64,000 bases of DNA, taken from Candidatus Zixiibacteriota bacterium. GTDB lineage: Bacteria; Zixibacteria; MSB-5A5; GN15; FEB-12. A program made the translations under genes and the position numbers. The stretch spans positions 1 through 64,000 of the forward strand of contig JAOUBJ010000020.1 of assembly GCA_029860345.1 (NCBI GenBank). The letters run 5' to 3'. Positions 41,908 through 51,585 of this stretch are shown piece by piece (position 1 is the stretch's first letter; the number at the start of each line of letters is the position of its first letter). The notes beneath the pieces are model-generated. The model was not told the origin of the DNA. It made no database searches and saw only the letters and a list, made by a program, of their open reading frames with translations.

Positions 41908-43304
41908 TGCCGGGACTATTTCAAGGACTTGAGCTGGGCAAACGGGCGCTGTTGACCCACCAGTTGTCGCTTCAGACAACCGGCCACAATATAGCCAATG
42001 TCAACACCCCGGGCTATCGCCGCCAACGTGTTGGTGTGAAGACGACAATCCCGGAATTGCAAACATACGGTTCCATCGGCACCGGAATCAAAGCAACCGA
42101 TGTCAGACATATTCGTGACCTCTTTCTCGGTAACCAGTTTCGGCAGAATAGTAAGTCGCTGGGCCAGTGGTCTTATAATTCCAAGACATTGTCGCAAGTG
42201 GAAGCGCTTTTCAACGAGCCGGGTGACAATACTCTGGGGAACCTGATCACAGAGTTTTGGAATGGATGGTCGGAACTGTCGGTCACGGCGGGCAATATCA
42301 ACTTCAGAGAAAACGTGCTTTCCGATGCCAACAAGCTGGTCAACGGCCTGCATGACATGGCCCGGCAATTGACCGATCTTCAGGACTCGGTTGACCGCGA
42401 CATGGTAAACCTCACGGCCGATGTGAATCGACTGTCGACGGAGATCGCCCGGCTCAATCATGAAATCGAAAGATCGGAACTCGATGGTGTGGTGGCCAAC
42501 GATTTGCGTGACAGCCGCGATCTGCTGATAGACAACCTTTCGGTGATTGTCGACGTGAATACTTCCCAGAATGAAGATGGTGATATGATTGTGTATATCG
42601 GTGCGATGGCTTTGGTCGATGGCGACAAGGCGCTGTCTATCGGTACCGAAACGGTTAATGAAAACGGGTCAGTCAAGCACAACCTGGTTTGGGAGGGAAC
42701 CAAGATATCTTTCAAGAATCTCAACGGCCAGATCAAGGGTCTTTTGGATTCTCGGGACAAAATAATCCCGGACTATCTTTCCCGGCTCGACGACATCGCC
42801 AAAACATTAGTCGACGAGGTGAACGCCTTGCACACTACCGGTTACGGTTTGAACAATTACACCGGTTATGAGTTTTTTGACAGCCGTTTCACGACGGCCG
42901 CTACTATTCAGATCAATCAGGAGGTGGCTACCGATCCCGAGAAGATCGCGGCAGCCACGCAGATGGATTCGCAGAGCGACAACACCATGGCTTTAGCCAT
43001 CTTCGATCTGAGCGATCAACTCCTTATGAAAGATAATTCGATGACCATAAACGACTTCTACAACAGCCTGGTAGGGACACTGGGTGTTGAGACTCATGAA
43101 GCGGGGTCGTTTACGGACAACTATGAAATCCTCGGACAACAGATCCACAACGCTCGCCAGTCGGTGGAGGGTGTGTCGTTGGACGAGGAGATGGCCAACA
43201 TGATAAAGTTTCAACACGCGTATGACGCAGCCGCCCGTGTGATCACCACCGTCGACCAGGCGCTGGATACGGTCATTAATCGCATGGGAATCGTCGGACG
43301 CTAA
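41907..43304 (+). CDS. flgK: Flagellar hook-associated protein 1, FlgK
   Basis: A 465-residue hook-filament junction protein. The N-terminus has TGHNIANVNTPGYRRQRV (about 28-45), the middle has LNHEIERSELDG and DLRDSRDLLIDNLS, and the C-terminus DEEMANMIKFQHAYDAAARVITTVDQALDTVI, in the classic D0 form. The length is near the family average. It starts on the flgN stop, and csrA begins 46 bases downstream. Confidence 0.96.
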   Translation: MPGLFQGLELGKRALLTHQLSLQTTGHNIANVNTPGYRRQRVGVKTTIPELQTYGSIGTGIKATDVRHIRDLFLGNQFRQNSKSLGQWSYNSKTLSQVEALFNEPGDNTLGNLITEFWNGWSELSVTAGNINFRENVLSDANKLVNGLHDMARQLTDLQDSVDRDMVNLTADVNRLSTEIARLNHEIERSELDGVVANDLRDSRDLLIDNLSVIVDVNTSQNEDGDMIVYIGAMALVDGDKALSIGTETVNENGSVKHNLVWEGTKISFKNLNGQIKGLLDSRDKIIPDYLSRLDDIAKTLVDEVNALHTTGYGLNNYTGYEFFDSRFTTAATIQINQEVATDPEKIAAATQMDSQSDNTMALAIFDLSDQLLMKDNSMTINDFYNSLVGTLGVETHEAGSFTDNYEILGQQIHNARQSVEGVSLDEEMANMIKFQHAYDAAARVITTVDQALDTVINRMGIVGR

Positions 43305-43349
43305 ACAAGGACGTTGTTGCCGGTGAACGGCAGCACCACGGAGGGTTGA

Positions 43350-43694
43350 GTGTTAATACTAACAAGGAAGTTAGGAGAATCCATCACCATCGGTGATGAT
43401 ATCAAAGTTTCGGTCCTGGGTATACACGGACGCCAGGTCAGACTGGGTATCGACGCGCCGAGTGAAGTGGTGGTGCATCGCGAGGAAGTCTATGTCAAGA
43501 TTCAGGCGGAGAACCGTCGGGCTTCCAAGTCGATCAAGAGTGATCTGCTCGGTATGATGAGTGCGATCAAGGGAAAAATCAGAGGTAAAGAGGCGGACAA
43601 TGTCAAGACGCCCAGGATTGACTACAAATCGGTCAATCGCCAGAAGCGAAGACCTCGCAAACCCGGAGGATCCGGCAAGTCTGCTGATTCATAG
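43350..43694 (+). CDS. csrA: Translational regulator CsrA with extended basic tail
   Basis: A 114-residue RNA-binding protein. Residues 1-60 are a typical CsrA ([47 protein letters not shown]). After about residue 61 there is an unusual 50-residue Lys/Arg-rich extension ending GGSGKSADS. CsrA normally stops near 60-75. The start is GTG. It lies between flgK and flgL, with fliW downstream, so it most likely controls flagellin translation and is antagonised by FliW. The tail might add RNA or protein binding. Confidence 0.95.
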   Translation: MLILTRKLGESITIGDDIKVSVLGIHGRQVRLGIDAPSEVVVHREEVYVKIQAENRRASKSIKSDLLGMMSAIKGKIRGKEADNVKTPRIDYKSVNRQKRRPRKPGGSGKSADS

Positions 43695-43718
43695 GCAGTC
43701 CGGCTGAGGAGCAATACA

Positions 43719-45659
43719 GTGCGTGTATCTAACAATATGCTGGCCGACCGAGTGGTATTCAATATGCAACGTTCACTCAGGCGGTTTTTTGAGTTGCAGA
43801 CTCAGATGTCGACGGGGCGACGGATCAACAAACCGTCGGACGACCCGCTGGGCACGTTGAGGGACCTGGACTATCGTAAAGAACTGGCCAGGATCGAACA
43901 GTATCGCTCCAATGTCGATACCGGTCTCAACTGGCAGGCCAATTACGACAGCGCTCTGGCCGACCTGGGTACCAAGATGTCGGATGCCTATGTACTTGCC
44001 GATGCTATGGGCAACGACACCATGGATGCCGGGGAACGTGAAGCCGCTGCTATCCAGATCGATGATATCATAGAGAGCTTTCTCCAAATCGCCAACAGTG
44101 ATCTCGGCAACGAGAGTATTTTCGCCGGATTCAAGACCGACAGGAATGCTTTCGATTCTTACTCCGACGGGATTGTCTACCGTGGTGACTACGGGCAAAT
44201 CGAATTTGATATCGAATCGTCCTCCCGCTTGCAGGTCAACCTGATCGGGGCCGACGTATTCCTCAGAGATTTGAGTATCCTGGGCGCCGATGCCGACTTG
44301 AACATAGGGATTCTGGGCGGCAGCCTGCTCACCTCGATGAACAACGGCAACGGTGTCGACCTGACGACCGGCGGCACACCCGGTACGATAGTCCTGAGCG
44401 ACCGCAACCTGGGCATTGATTCCACCATCGATATCTCGGCGGCTGTAACCATCGACGATGTCATCAACACGATCAACGCCCAACTGACAGCCGACGGTAT
44501 CAATGACGTCACGGCGACGCTCGGGCCCAACAACAACGAGATTATGTTCGATACTACCGCCTCCGGAGAAATCAGCGCTGTCACATCGTTGGGCGTGATA
44601 AACGACGGGCACGGAATGGATATGCAGCCCGGCAAGCTGGTTGTTTCAGACGGCGGCGGCATAAGTGTCGAAGTGGATTTGTCGTCAGCGGCCACGATCG
44701 GTGACGTGATTACTCAATTCAACGCCGCCATGGCTGCTGCAGCGCCGCCTGAGATGGCCAACGTTTCTATCGGATTGAATGCCACCAACACCGGACTTGA
44801 AATCACGGACGCCAATGGGGTCCCGTTGGGTTTGACTATCTCGGAGTTTGATACGACAGACAGTACCGCCGCCGATCTTGGTATCGCCGGTGCGATTGAT
44901 CCTGTTCTCACCGGTAGAGACTTGAACCCCTCGGTCAGTTTTGAAATCACCGAGACGACCGGCACAACCGCCGCCGACCTGGGAATATTGGGAACCTTCT
45001 TCAACGATTTTTCAGGGGCTGATCTTGACCCGATCTTGCTGGCCACGACCAATCTGAGCCAACTCAACAACAACAACAGTTTTGCGGGAAATGAAATCGT
45101 GATTCATCACGGCGAGGCCACCCGTACTATCGATCTGTCCGATCCGGCTCTGGTTACGGTTCAAGACCTTCTCGATGCCGTCAACAATTCCGGGCTGGAT
45201 ATTATAGCCTCGATTAATGCTGACGCGAGGGGGATTCAGATCGCCAACAACGACCCTACTCGGTCGCTGGTTATCGAGGATAGCGACGGCGGCCGGCTCA
45301 CCAAGGATATGGGCATCTATGGTTCCAGCGACATGGTGGGGTCGCTTATTGCGCTGTCCAACGCTTTGCACAGCAATGACGCCGACGGGATCAGGTCTCT
45401 CATTGGCAATATGACCGACTCGATCAGCCAACTCCTGAACAGCAGAGCCAAGGCCGGCGCCCGGGCCATGAGGCTTGAGTCTACGGCCTCGCGTCTTCAG
45501 GACTCGGAGATCGGCTACACCCAGCTTCTGGCCAATGTGGAAGATGCGGACATGAGCAAGCTAATAACGGACCTTGCCACATTCGAGAACAATTATCAGG
45601 CTTCGCTTATGGCCGTGGCCAAGATTATACAGCCAAGCCTGTTGAACTTTTTGCAATAG
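43719..45659 (+). CDS. flgL: Flagellar hook-associated protein 3, FlgL (expanded)
   Basis: A 646-residue junction protein, about twice the usual length. The N-terminal flagellin-like D0/D1 region (VSNNMLADRVVFNMQRSL, TQMSTGRRINKPSDDPLG) and the C-terminal helix (EDADMSKLITDLATFENNYQASL) are conserved. Between about 195 and 555 lie several beta-rich repeats with 'IN' motifs (TIDDVINTINAQL, TIGDVITQFNAAM, TVQDLLDAVNNSG) and two TAADLGI segments. The extra domain would face the medium at the hook-filament junction. It follows csrA by 24 bases and precedes fliW by 21. Confidence 0.92.
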   Translation: MRVSNNMLADRVVFNMQRSLRRFFELQTQMSTGRRINKPSDDPLGTLRDLDYRKELARIEQYRSNVDTGLNWQANYDSALADLGTKMSDAYVLADAMGNDTMDAGEREAAAIQIDDIIESFLQIANSDLGNESIFAGFKTDRNAFDSYSDGIVYRGDYGQIEFDIESSSRLQVNLIGADVFLRDLSILGADADLNIGILGGSLLTSMNNGNGVDLTTGGTPGTIVLSDRNLGIDSTIDISAAVTIDDVINTINAQLTADGINDVTATLGPNNNEIMFDTTASGEISAVTSLGVINDGHGMDMQPGKLVVSDGGGISVEVDLSSAATIGDVITQFNAAMAAAAPPEMANVSIGLNATNTGLEITDANGVPLGLTISEFDTTDSTAADLGIAGAIDPVLTGRDLNPSVSFEITETTGTTAADLGILGTFFNDFSGADLDPILLATTNLSQLNNNNSFAGNEIVIHHGEATRTIDLSDPALVTVQDLLDAVNNSGLDIIASINADARGIQIANNDPTRSLVIEDSDGGRLTKDMGIYGSSDMVGSLIALSNALHSNDADGIRSLIGNMTDSISQLLNSRAKAGARAMRLESTASRLQDSEIGYTQLLANVEDADMSKLITDLATFENNYQASLMAVAKIIQPSLLNFLQ

Positions 45660-45680
45660 GCTCAATCAAGGATAGGATTT

Positions 45681-46157
45681 ATGATTATTGACAGTGTCAG
45701 ATTCGGTCGGTTGGAGATTCCCGACGACAAAGTCATCACCATGCAGCGACCAATTCTCGGTTTCGAACACCTTGCGCAGTTCTGTTTGATACAACGCGAG
45801 GAGATGGCCCCGTTTCATTGGCTCCATTCCACGAAAGATCCATCGGTCGCGTTTATCGTACTCAATCCGGCGATCTTTTTCGAGGATTATCGCATTGAGG
45901 TCAACCCGAAGGAAATCGCCGAGCTGGAGATCGATGACTTGAAGTCGGTCGAGACCTATGCAATCGTAACCGTGCCTGAAGACCCCAAAGAAACGTCCGT
46001 GAACCTTCAGGGTCCTATTCTGATCAACACCGAAAACGGTTTCGCCAAGCAACTGGTCTTGGTCAACTCGGACTACCGAGTGAAGCATCTGATTGCCGAT
46101 GAGTTGGCATTCGATGATGTCGCGATCACCCCGGAACAGGAATTGGTCGAGATCTAG
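45681..46157 (+). CDS. fliW: Flagellar assembly factor FliW
   Basis: A 158-residue protein that binds flagellin and CsrA. Recognisable features are FGRLEIPDDKVITMQRPILGFE (in parts, about 6-27), FHWLHSTKDPSVAFIVLNP (about 47-65) and DYRIEVNPKEI. In Bacillus and Campylobacter, FliW sequesters CsrA until flagellin uses it up, releasing the block on flagellin translation. Here csrA, flgL and fliW are consecutive, and flagellin lies 3 kb downstream, so the same homeostatic loop is expected. Confidence 0.95.
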   Translation: MIIDSVRFGRLEIPDDKVITMQRPILGFEHLAQFCLIQREEMAPFHWLHSTKDPSVAFIVLNPAIFFEDYRIEVNPKEIAELEIDDLKSVETYAIVTVPEDPKETSVNLQGPILINTENGFAKQLVLVNSDYRVKHLIADELAFDDVAITPEQELVEI

Positions 46158-46244
46158 CGGCGACAGGCAGGGAACGGGACCGGCAGGACTCGCGCCGGTT
46201 TCGTGACGAAATGCCGGTACGATTCGCTCTCGCTCCGTCAGACT

Positions 46245-48944
46245 ATGTCCAAAGCAAAAAAGAAAAAGGCTTCGGGTGCCAAGAAGAGACCGGCCGGTAA
46301 GCAACGGCGTACTATCGTTAAGGGTCAAGTCGGTAAACCTTTGGACAGTCTCCTGACAGCCGTCCGCACCCATCCCGACGACATTGCGGCTCGACTGGAA
46401 CTGGCCGAGTATTACCTTAACAACAATCAAACTCAGAACATCGTGGCGGCGATTGAAGGTCTGCAAAAGTGGTATCCATTTGCCGATCGCAGACAGCGGG
46501 GAAGATACAATTTCCTGGCAGGTTTCGGTCATTTACATCACAAGAATCTGGTGGCAGCGGAGAAAGCGGGCCGGCGGGGGCTCAAGGAATTCCCACAGGC
46601 GCTGGACTTTGTTTATCTGCTGACCGAGGTGCATCTTTGCATGCGTGAGTATGACAATGCTATTGAGTACGCATCAATGTTCATTGAACAGTGCGAGAAG
46701 GCCGGGGGAGAGCTTTCAGGCGCTGATTATTGCACCAAGGCCGGCCAGGTAGCGTGCGTGTATGACTTCCTCGGGACTGCTTACAGAGAGACCGGGCAAT
46801 CAGAACAGGCCGAAAAGAACTATCGCCGGGCCATAGAATCAGACGGCGGAGACCACTTGCCCTACCTGAACCTGGTCAGATTGCTCAAGGCCAAAGGAAA
46901 CACCGAGAAAGCAGAAAGCATAGTCGATCAGGGGATGTCTGCTTGTCGGCAAGTGTTGGAGTTGCGCATGTTGAAATCGTCGTTCAGAAAACGGGCGACT
47001 ATCTCCGCCTGTCTGATGGTCAAGAACGAGGAAGAACTGCTGCCCGGCTGTCTTGAGTCCGTTCGCGACTGGGTCGACGAGATCATTGTGGTCGACACCG
47101 GTTCGACAGATAGAACAGTTGAGATTGCAGACTCCTATGGCGCTGTAATCCACCACCAAGCCTGGGAAGGGGATTTTTCAAAACACCGCAATTACACCCT
47201 GGAATTGGCCACATCGGACTGGGTGTTTATCATCGATGCCGACGAGCGTTTTGATACCAGGGACGTTCCTGTGCTGCTGGAGTTGATCGGCAGTGGTGAG
47301 CACAGTATTATCTCTATCGGAGTGTTCAATGGTTTCAAAGGCGCTAACCACACGGTCACTTTCACCAACTCGGTGCGTTCCTGGCGCCGCGAGCTCGACC
47401 TGCGATACGAGGGGATCGTGCACAATGTTCTGAAGATTCCTGATGACGTTCTGATATGTCGAGCGCCGATCAAAATGGAACATCTTGGCTATGATCTTTC
47501 GCCTGAGAAGCTGGAGGCCAAATTTGATCGGACGATGGAACTCCTTCACAAGCAAGTTGCGTCCAAGCCCGACGACGGATTTGCCTGGTTTAACATAGCC
47601 CAGGCTCTTCGCGGTCGGCTTGATAAGCCTGATCCGGAACTCAGACGGCAAGCGATCGGCGCAGCCGAGAAGGCGGTAGAATACAACAAATCCGATATAC
47701 CCACCGAGTTTCCTCAGCACATAATGGCGCTCAACCATGTTGCCGCTATCAGTTTTATCGAGGGGAAACTCGAACGGGCCGAAGACTATGCCAGGCGTGC
47801 TCTACGGCTCAAACCGGACTACCTGGATCCACTGATGCTGCTGGGCATGATCTGCAATCGGCAGGAGCATTACCAGCAGGCCATCGACGCATATCAGACT
47901 TATCTTGATTCGCAGGCGCTCTTTTCGGAGCACGAGGAAGCTTCATCCATGATCCTCTACTATTCGGATTCTCGTGACGCCGCTCTGTATGGAATGGGGC
48001 AAGCCGCTTTTGCTCTCGGCGATCCACAAGAAGCCCAGAAATACTACCGAAGGGTGCTTGAGCAAACACCTGACTACGCCGACACGGCCCTGCAACTGGG
48101 TAACCTTTACCTGGTGGAAAGCCGACTATCCGAGGCCTGCGAACAGTTCCGGAATCAGTTAGATGGGTCCAATCCGCTGGCCATGGCTGCGGCCGGCTTG
48201 GGCTACATCAGTGTCTTGCAGGGGGACACCCAGGAAGCGCTCCGACGGTATCAACAGGCTGTCGATCTGGAGCCGGACAACCCGGTGGTCCTCGGCAACT
48301 GCGGTGTTTTTTACCGAGAGATCAATGAGCCGGACAGGGCCATCGAGTACATTGAAAAATCGCTGGCCATAAACAGCGACCAGGTTGTCCTTAAGCGCCA
48401 CCTGGGTGAGTTGCGTTTCTCTGCAGGCTTGTATGCAGAGGCTGCCGAGCATTTTCGACAAGTCCTGGTCTCGGTCGGGGATGACCCGGAGATTCTCAGC
48501 GAACTGGGTAACTGTTGTTTCAGAATGAATGACTTCAAGGCTGCCGAAAAACACTACCATAAGGCAACTCAATGCCCTGAGCCGCCATCGTTTGTGTTTC
48601 GCAATCTCGCCTTAGCATTAGCCGGGCAGGGCAAGAACGAAGAGGCGGTGAAACCGCTGTTGACCTACACAGCGATGGAGCGTGAGGATATGGGGGCGGT
48701 TTGTCTCTTGGGGGATATCTACTTCGAGCTCGGCAGGCACCAGATGGCCCTTGAGCGGTATGAGAAGTTTCTGACTGCCTGTCCTCACGATGTGCTCGGA
48801 GTCTACAAGCTCTCGGAGTGCTATCGTGTTATGGGACATGGGGATTCGGCAGTTTTGGGGTTTCGGCGGGCGCTTGAATTGGACCCGGAGTTTACCCCTG
48901 CGCGGGAAAAATTGACAAGTTTGACCGCCTCGGTAGCAACTTAG
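46245..48944 (+). CDS. TPR-family 2 glycosyltransferase protein, candidate flagellin glycosyltransferase
   Basis: An 899-residue cytosolic protein. A Lys-rich start (MSKAKKKKASGAKKRPAGK) and TPR repeats (about 35-240) precede a GT2 domain (about 250-470) with MVKNEEELLPGCLES, VVDTGSTDRT and FIIDADERFD, the nucleotide-sugar binding motifs. About 400 residues of further TPR repeats follow. The TPRs probably capture a protein acceptor. Position between fliW and the flagellin gene suggests flagellin or hook-protein glycosylation, similar in concept to Caulobacter FlmG, though unproven. The ATG at 46245 is preferred. No clear ribosome site precedes it. Confidence 0.78.
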   Translation: MSKAKKKKASGAKKRPAGKQRRTIVKGQVGKPLDSLLTAVRTHPDDIAARLELAEYYLNNNQTQNIVAAIEGLQKWYPFADRRQRGRYNFLAGFGHLHHKNLVAAEKAGRRGLKEFPQALDFVYLLTEVHLCMREYDNAIEYASMFIEQCEKAGGELSGADYCTKAGQVACVYDFLGTAYRETGQSEQAEKNYRRAIESDGGDHLPYLNLVRLLKAKGNTEKAESIVDQGMSACRQVLELRMLKSSFRKRATISACLMVKNEEELLPGCLESVRDWVDEIIVVDTGSTDRTVEIADSYGAVIHHQAWEGDFSKHRNYTLELATSDWVFIIDADERFDTRDVPVLLELIGSGEHSIISIGVFNGFKGANHTVTFTNSVRSWRRELDLRYEGIVHNVLKIPDDVLICRAPIKMEHLGYDLSPEKLEAKFDRTMELLHKQVASKPDDGFAWFNIAQALRGRLDKPDPELRRQAIGAAEKAVEYNKSDIPTEFPQHIMALNHVAAISFIEGKLERAEDYARRALRLKPDYLDPLMLLGMICNRQEHYQQAIDAYQTYLDSQALFSEHEEASSMILYYSDSRDAALYGMGQAAFALGDPQEAQKYYRRVLEQTPDYADTALQLGNLYLVESRLSEACEQFRNQLDGSNPLAMAAAGLGYISVLQGDTQEALRRYQQAVDLEPDNPVVLGNCGVFYREINEPDRAIEYIEKSLAINSDQVVLKRHLGELRFSAGLYAEAAEHFRQVLVSVGDDPEILSELGNCCFRMNDFKAAEKHYHKATQCPEPPSFVFRNLALALAGQGKNEEAVKPLLTYTAMEREDMGAVCLLGDIYFELGRHQMALERYEKFLTACPHDVLGVYKLSECYRVMGHGDSAVLGFRRALELDPEFTPAREKLTSLTASVAT

Positions 48945-49256
48945 ACTTTCGGGCCGGGCTGAGAGGGGGAAATTCCTTCGAGAAAAGTGGCAAACTGTTG
49001 GAGAAATCCCATAAAGTTGTTCAAGCATTTGCCGATTATCAAGTTAAGAAAGCTATTGAACTCAGAAAAGGGTAATAACAGGATGGGTCCCGGAAAGGAG
49101 AAAAGAAGACAGGTTCTTTGTAGGGCAGGGAAGGTTATCTCGGACGATAACTCTGGCAATGAAGACATCGGAAGTGACTTTGTATTGAATACAAACCAAT
49201 CTAATAAACTGAAAGAGGGGTAAGGACGCCCCCAACGTTTCAAGGAGGATTGACAC
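48945..49256 (+). promoter_or_regulatory. Flagellin promoter region and long leader
   Basis: A near-consensus sigma-28 promoter is at 49012-49038. Transcription would begin near 49044, leaving a leader of about 212 bases. The leader has AAGGA motifs at 49095-49099, 49222-49226 and 49242-49246, the last overlapping the flagellin ribosome site. This is the expected arrangement for CsrA repression of flagellin. An apparent small open frame in this region begins upstream of the transcription start and is not considered real. Confidence 0.55.
49012..49038 (+). promoter_or_regulatory. Sigma-28 (FliA) promoter of flagellin
   Basis: TAAAGTTG (49012-49019), 11 bases and GCCGATTA (49031-49038). Fourteen of the 16 consensus bases of TAAAGTTT-N11-GCCGATAA are present, with the standard spacer. 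Confidence 0.85.
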
Positions 49257-51470
49257 ATGTCACTTCGCATTAATCACAACCTGGCGGCTTTGAACGCGCA
49301 CCGCAACCTGGTCAACACTACCAATTCGTTGTCCAGTTCGATGCAGAAGCTGTCGTCCGGTTACCGGATCAACAAAGGTTCCGATGATCCTGCTGGTTTG
49401 GTGATCAGTGAACAATTCCGTGCGCAGATTGCCGGTCTTAACCGCGCGATCGGAAACTCGGAAGGTAGCATCAGCATGATTCAGACTGCTGAAGGTGCTC
49501 TTACCGAGATGAACTCTCTGCTCGTGAGCATGAGAGAACTGGCCATCCACGCGGCCAACGAAGGCTTCAACGATGCCGACCAGTTGGCTGCCGACCAGGC
49601 GGAGATTCGTAACGCTCTGGCTACGATCGACCGTATCGCTGCCAACACCCAGTTCGGTACCAAGAACCTGTTGGACGGCACCAAGGAAAACGTCGCCACT
49701 ATCACCAGTGGTAACACCTCCCTGGCTACGCTGACCAACTCCAACCTGCGCACCGGCACCTACTCGATCGCGGCCACCAAGACCGCCGATCCGACAGCAG
49801 CCTTGAATACCACTTCACTGGGTATCTCGCTGAACTACACCGACGGTAATCCGACCAACCTGGCCGAAGGCGTGCACAACCTCGATGTCGTGCAGGCTTC
49901 CGACGTGGCCAAGCGGACCTCCAACAGTGTGGATATCACCGATGCCTGGGGTAATGGTCTGGAAATTGCGAATGGTGTTCTCGATGCCGCCGCCACCGCG
50001 ACTCTGACTTCAGTTGCCGCCGGAACCACGGCTGTTGCCGCCAACGCCGGTAGCTACACCGTTCTGGTCAGCTACCAGGAAAACGGTGGGACCCCGGTCA
50101 CCAACAAGGCCATCCAATTCGACGTGGCCGATACCGATAGCTGGGCAACTATCGAAGCTGCCCTGCAGACTGCTCTTGACAACGACACCGATTTGGCCGG
50201 CAAGGTCAACTCGCAGTTGAGCACCGCCGATGGTGGCGCCAGCTACTCCATGCAGTTAGTGGCTGCCAACAAGGGTGCTCAGTACTCGATCCGCACTGAG
50301 GCTTCTTCGTCAACAGCCACCACCGCAATTCTGTCGTTCGCGCAGGGTGATGACCGTGGCGTTTCCGATGCCAACCTGACCTTCACCACTGTTACCGATC
50401 AGCAGGGTACGTTGACGGCCGAGAACATCCAGATTGCCGATGCCACCTACAGTGACATGGCTACTTTGGTCACAGCATTCAACACCGCTATTGCCGCTGC
50501 CACCTATGCCAGCGCCACCAGTGACATTAAGGCTGTTCTGGACGGTACCGACAAGATCCAGATTCAGTCCGTTGATGAAGGCTCTGACTATTCGATCGCT
50601 CACGTGACCGTTGGCGCCGACACCGAAGAACTCCAGAATGTTCTGGGCTTTGGTGGAAGCGACACTCTCGCTGCGTCCGGTGTTGATGCCATCATCAACT
50701 TCAACGACTATGCGAACACGATCACCTCGATCAAGGCCGATGACGGCGGAACTCAGCAGACGTTCACTCTTGAAACGGCTGCCCTGGGTGACGCTTCCCG
50801 CGCCACTCTGGATATCCAGTATGCCGAGGCTACCCAGAGCGGAACGGAAACCGGAATCAACACCGGCGCCATGCTTCTGACTGCTACGGCGACTAAGTTC
50901 TCGGTCCAGCTCAACGGCGGACCGGCGACTATCGCCACGGCCGGCCAGGACGCCACCATCTACAATGGCGACCGCACCGAGCATATCACAGTCAACTATG
51001 GTCTGACATCCGCCGGTGGTAACGAGACCATCAGCAACACCGATCAATCACTGGTCTTCCAGATCGGTGGTAACGTCGGCCAGACCGCCAACATTTCACT
51101 GCGCAATATGGCAGCTACTGCTCTCGGAACCAACAATGACGGGAACATGTTTGCCAACCTGTCGCTGATCGATGTGACTACTTCGGCCGGCGCCCAGGAT
51201 GCGCAGAGACTTATCGACCAGGCTATTAATGAAGTGTCCACGACTCGTGGTACTCTCGGTAGCTTCCAGAAGAACACTCTGGAATCCAACCTGAGAAACC
51301 TGCGTGTTGCCGCTCAGAACCTCACGGCTTCCGAGTCGCAGATTCGTGACACCGATATGGCCAAAGAGATGTCCGAATTCACCAAGAACCAGATCCTGAT
51401 GCAGGCCGGCACGGCCATGCTTGCTCAGGCTAACCAGGTTCCGCAGGTGGTTCTGTCACTCTTCGGTTAA
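49257..51470 (+). CDS. fliC: Flagellin, large with expanded central domain
   Basis: A 737-residue filament protein. The N-terminal D0/D1 helices (RINHNLAALNAHRNL, SSSMQKLSSGYRINKGSDDPAG) span 1-165 and the C-terminal helices (about 640-737) include LRVAAQNLTASESQIRDTDMA and MLAQANQVPQVVLSLFG. Between lies a variable surface region of about 470 residues, rich in Thr, Ala and Asp. No cysteine or tryptophan cluster suggests enzymatic activity. It has a strong AAGGAGGA site. The variable region could be glycosylated by the neighbouring TPR-glycosyltransferase. It is the only flagellin in the window. Confidence 0.97.
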   Translation: MSLRINHNLAALNAHRNLVNTTNSLSSSMQKLSSGYRINKGSDDPAGLVISEQFRAQIAGLNRAIGNSEGSISMIQTAEGALTEMNSLLVSMRELAIHAANEGFNDADQLAADQAEIRNALATIDRIAANTQFGTKNLLDGTKENVATITSGNTSLATLTNSNLRTGTYSIAATKTADPTAALNTTSLGISLNYTDGNPTNLAEGVHNLDVVQASDVAKRTSNSVDITDAWGNGLEIANGVLDAAATATLTSVAAGTTAVAANAGSYTVLVSYQENGGTPVTNKAIQFDVADTDSWATIEAALQTALDNDTDLAGKVNSQLSTADGGASYSMQLVAANKGAQYSIRTEASSSTATTAILSFAQGDDRGVSDANLTFTTVTDQQGTLTAENIQIADATYSDMATLVTAFNTAIAAATYASATSDIKAVLDGTDKIQIQSVDEGSDYSIAHVTVGADTEELQNVLGFGGSDTLAASGVDAIINFNDYANTITSIKADDGGTQQTFTLETAALGDASRATLDIQYAEATQSGTETGINTGAMLLTATATKFSVQLNGGPATIATAGQDATIYNGDRTEHITVNYGLTSAGGNETISNTDQSLVFQIGGNVGQTANISLRNMAATALGTNNDGNMFANLSLIDVTTSAGAQDAQRLIDQAINEVSTTRGTLGSFQKNTLESNLRNLRVAAQNLTASESQIRDTDMAKEMSEFTKNQILMQAGTAMLAQANQVPQVVLSLFG

Positions 51471-51495
51471 TAGGTTAGTACATAGGAACTTTACA

Positions 51496-51525
51496 TTCCG
51501 GGGGGGAGGGTTCTTCCCCCCGGAA
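51496..51525. terminator. Strong hairpin after flagellin
   Basis: TTCCGGGGGG (51496-51505) and CCCCCCGGAA (51516-51525) form a perfect 10-base-pair stem. There is no T run, so it is more likely to stabilise the flagellin mRNA 3' end or partly attenuate read-through into fliD than to terminate fully. Confidence 0.5.
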
Positions 51526-51585
51526 ATCGATTATGCAAATGCTACCGGAATATGACATTGAAGTCGGAAGGTACAGGAGGTAACA

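Noticed and set aside
48990-49015. A sigma-54 site (TGGCAAACTGTTGG) before flagellin
   Set aside because: The spacing between the GG and the second element is one base short and TTGC is not matched, while the sigma-28 promoter 12 bases away is excellent.
48987-49223. A 78-codon open frame in the flagellin leader
   Set aside because: It begins upstream of the predicted sigma-28 transcription start, has no clear ribosome site and looks compositionally like leader RNA.
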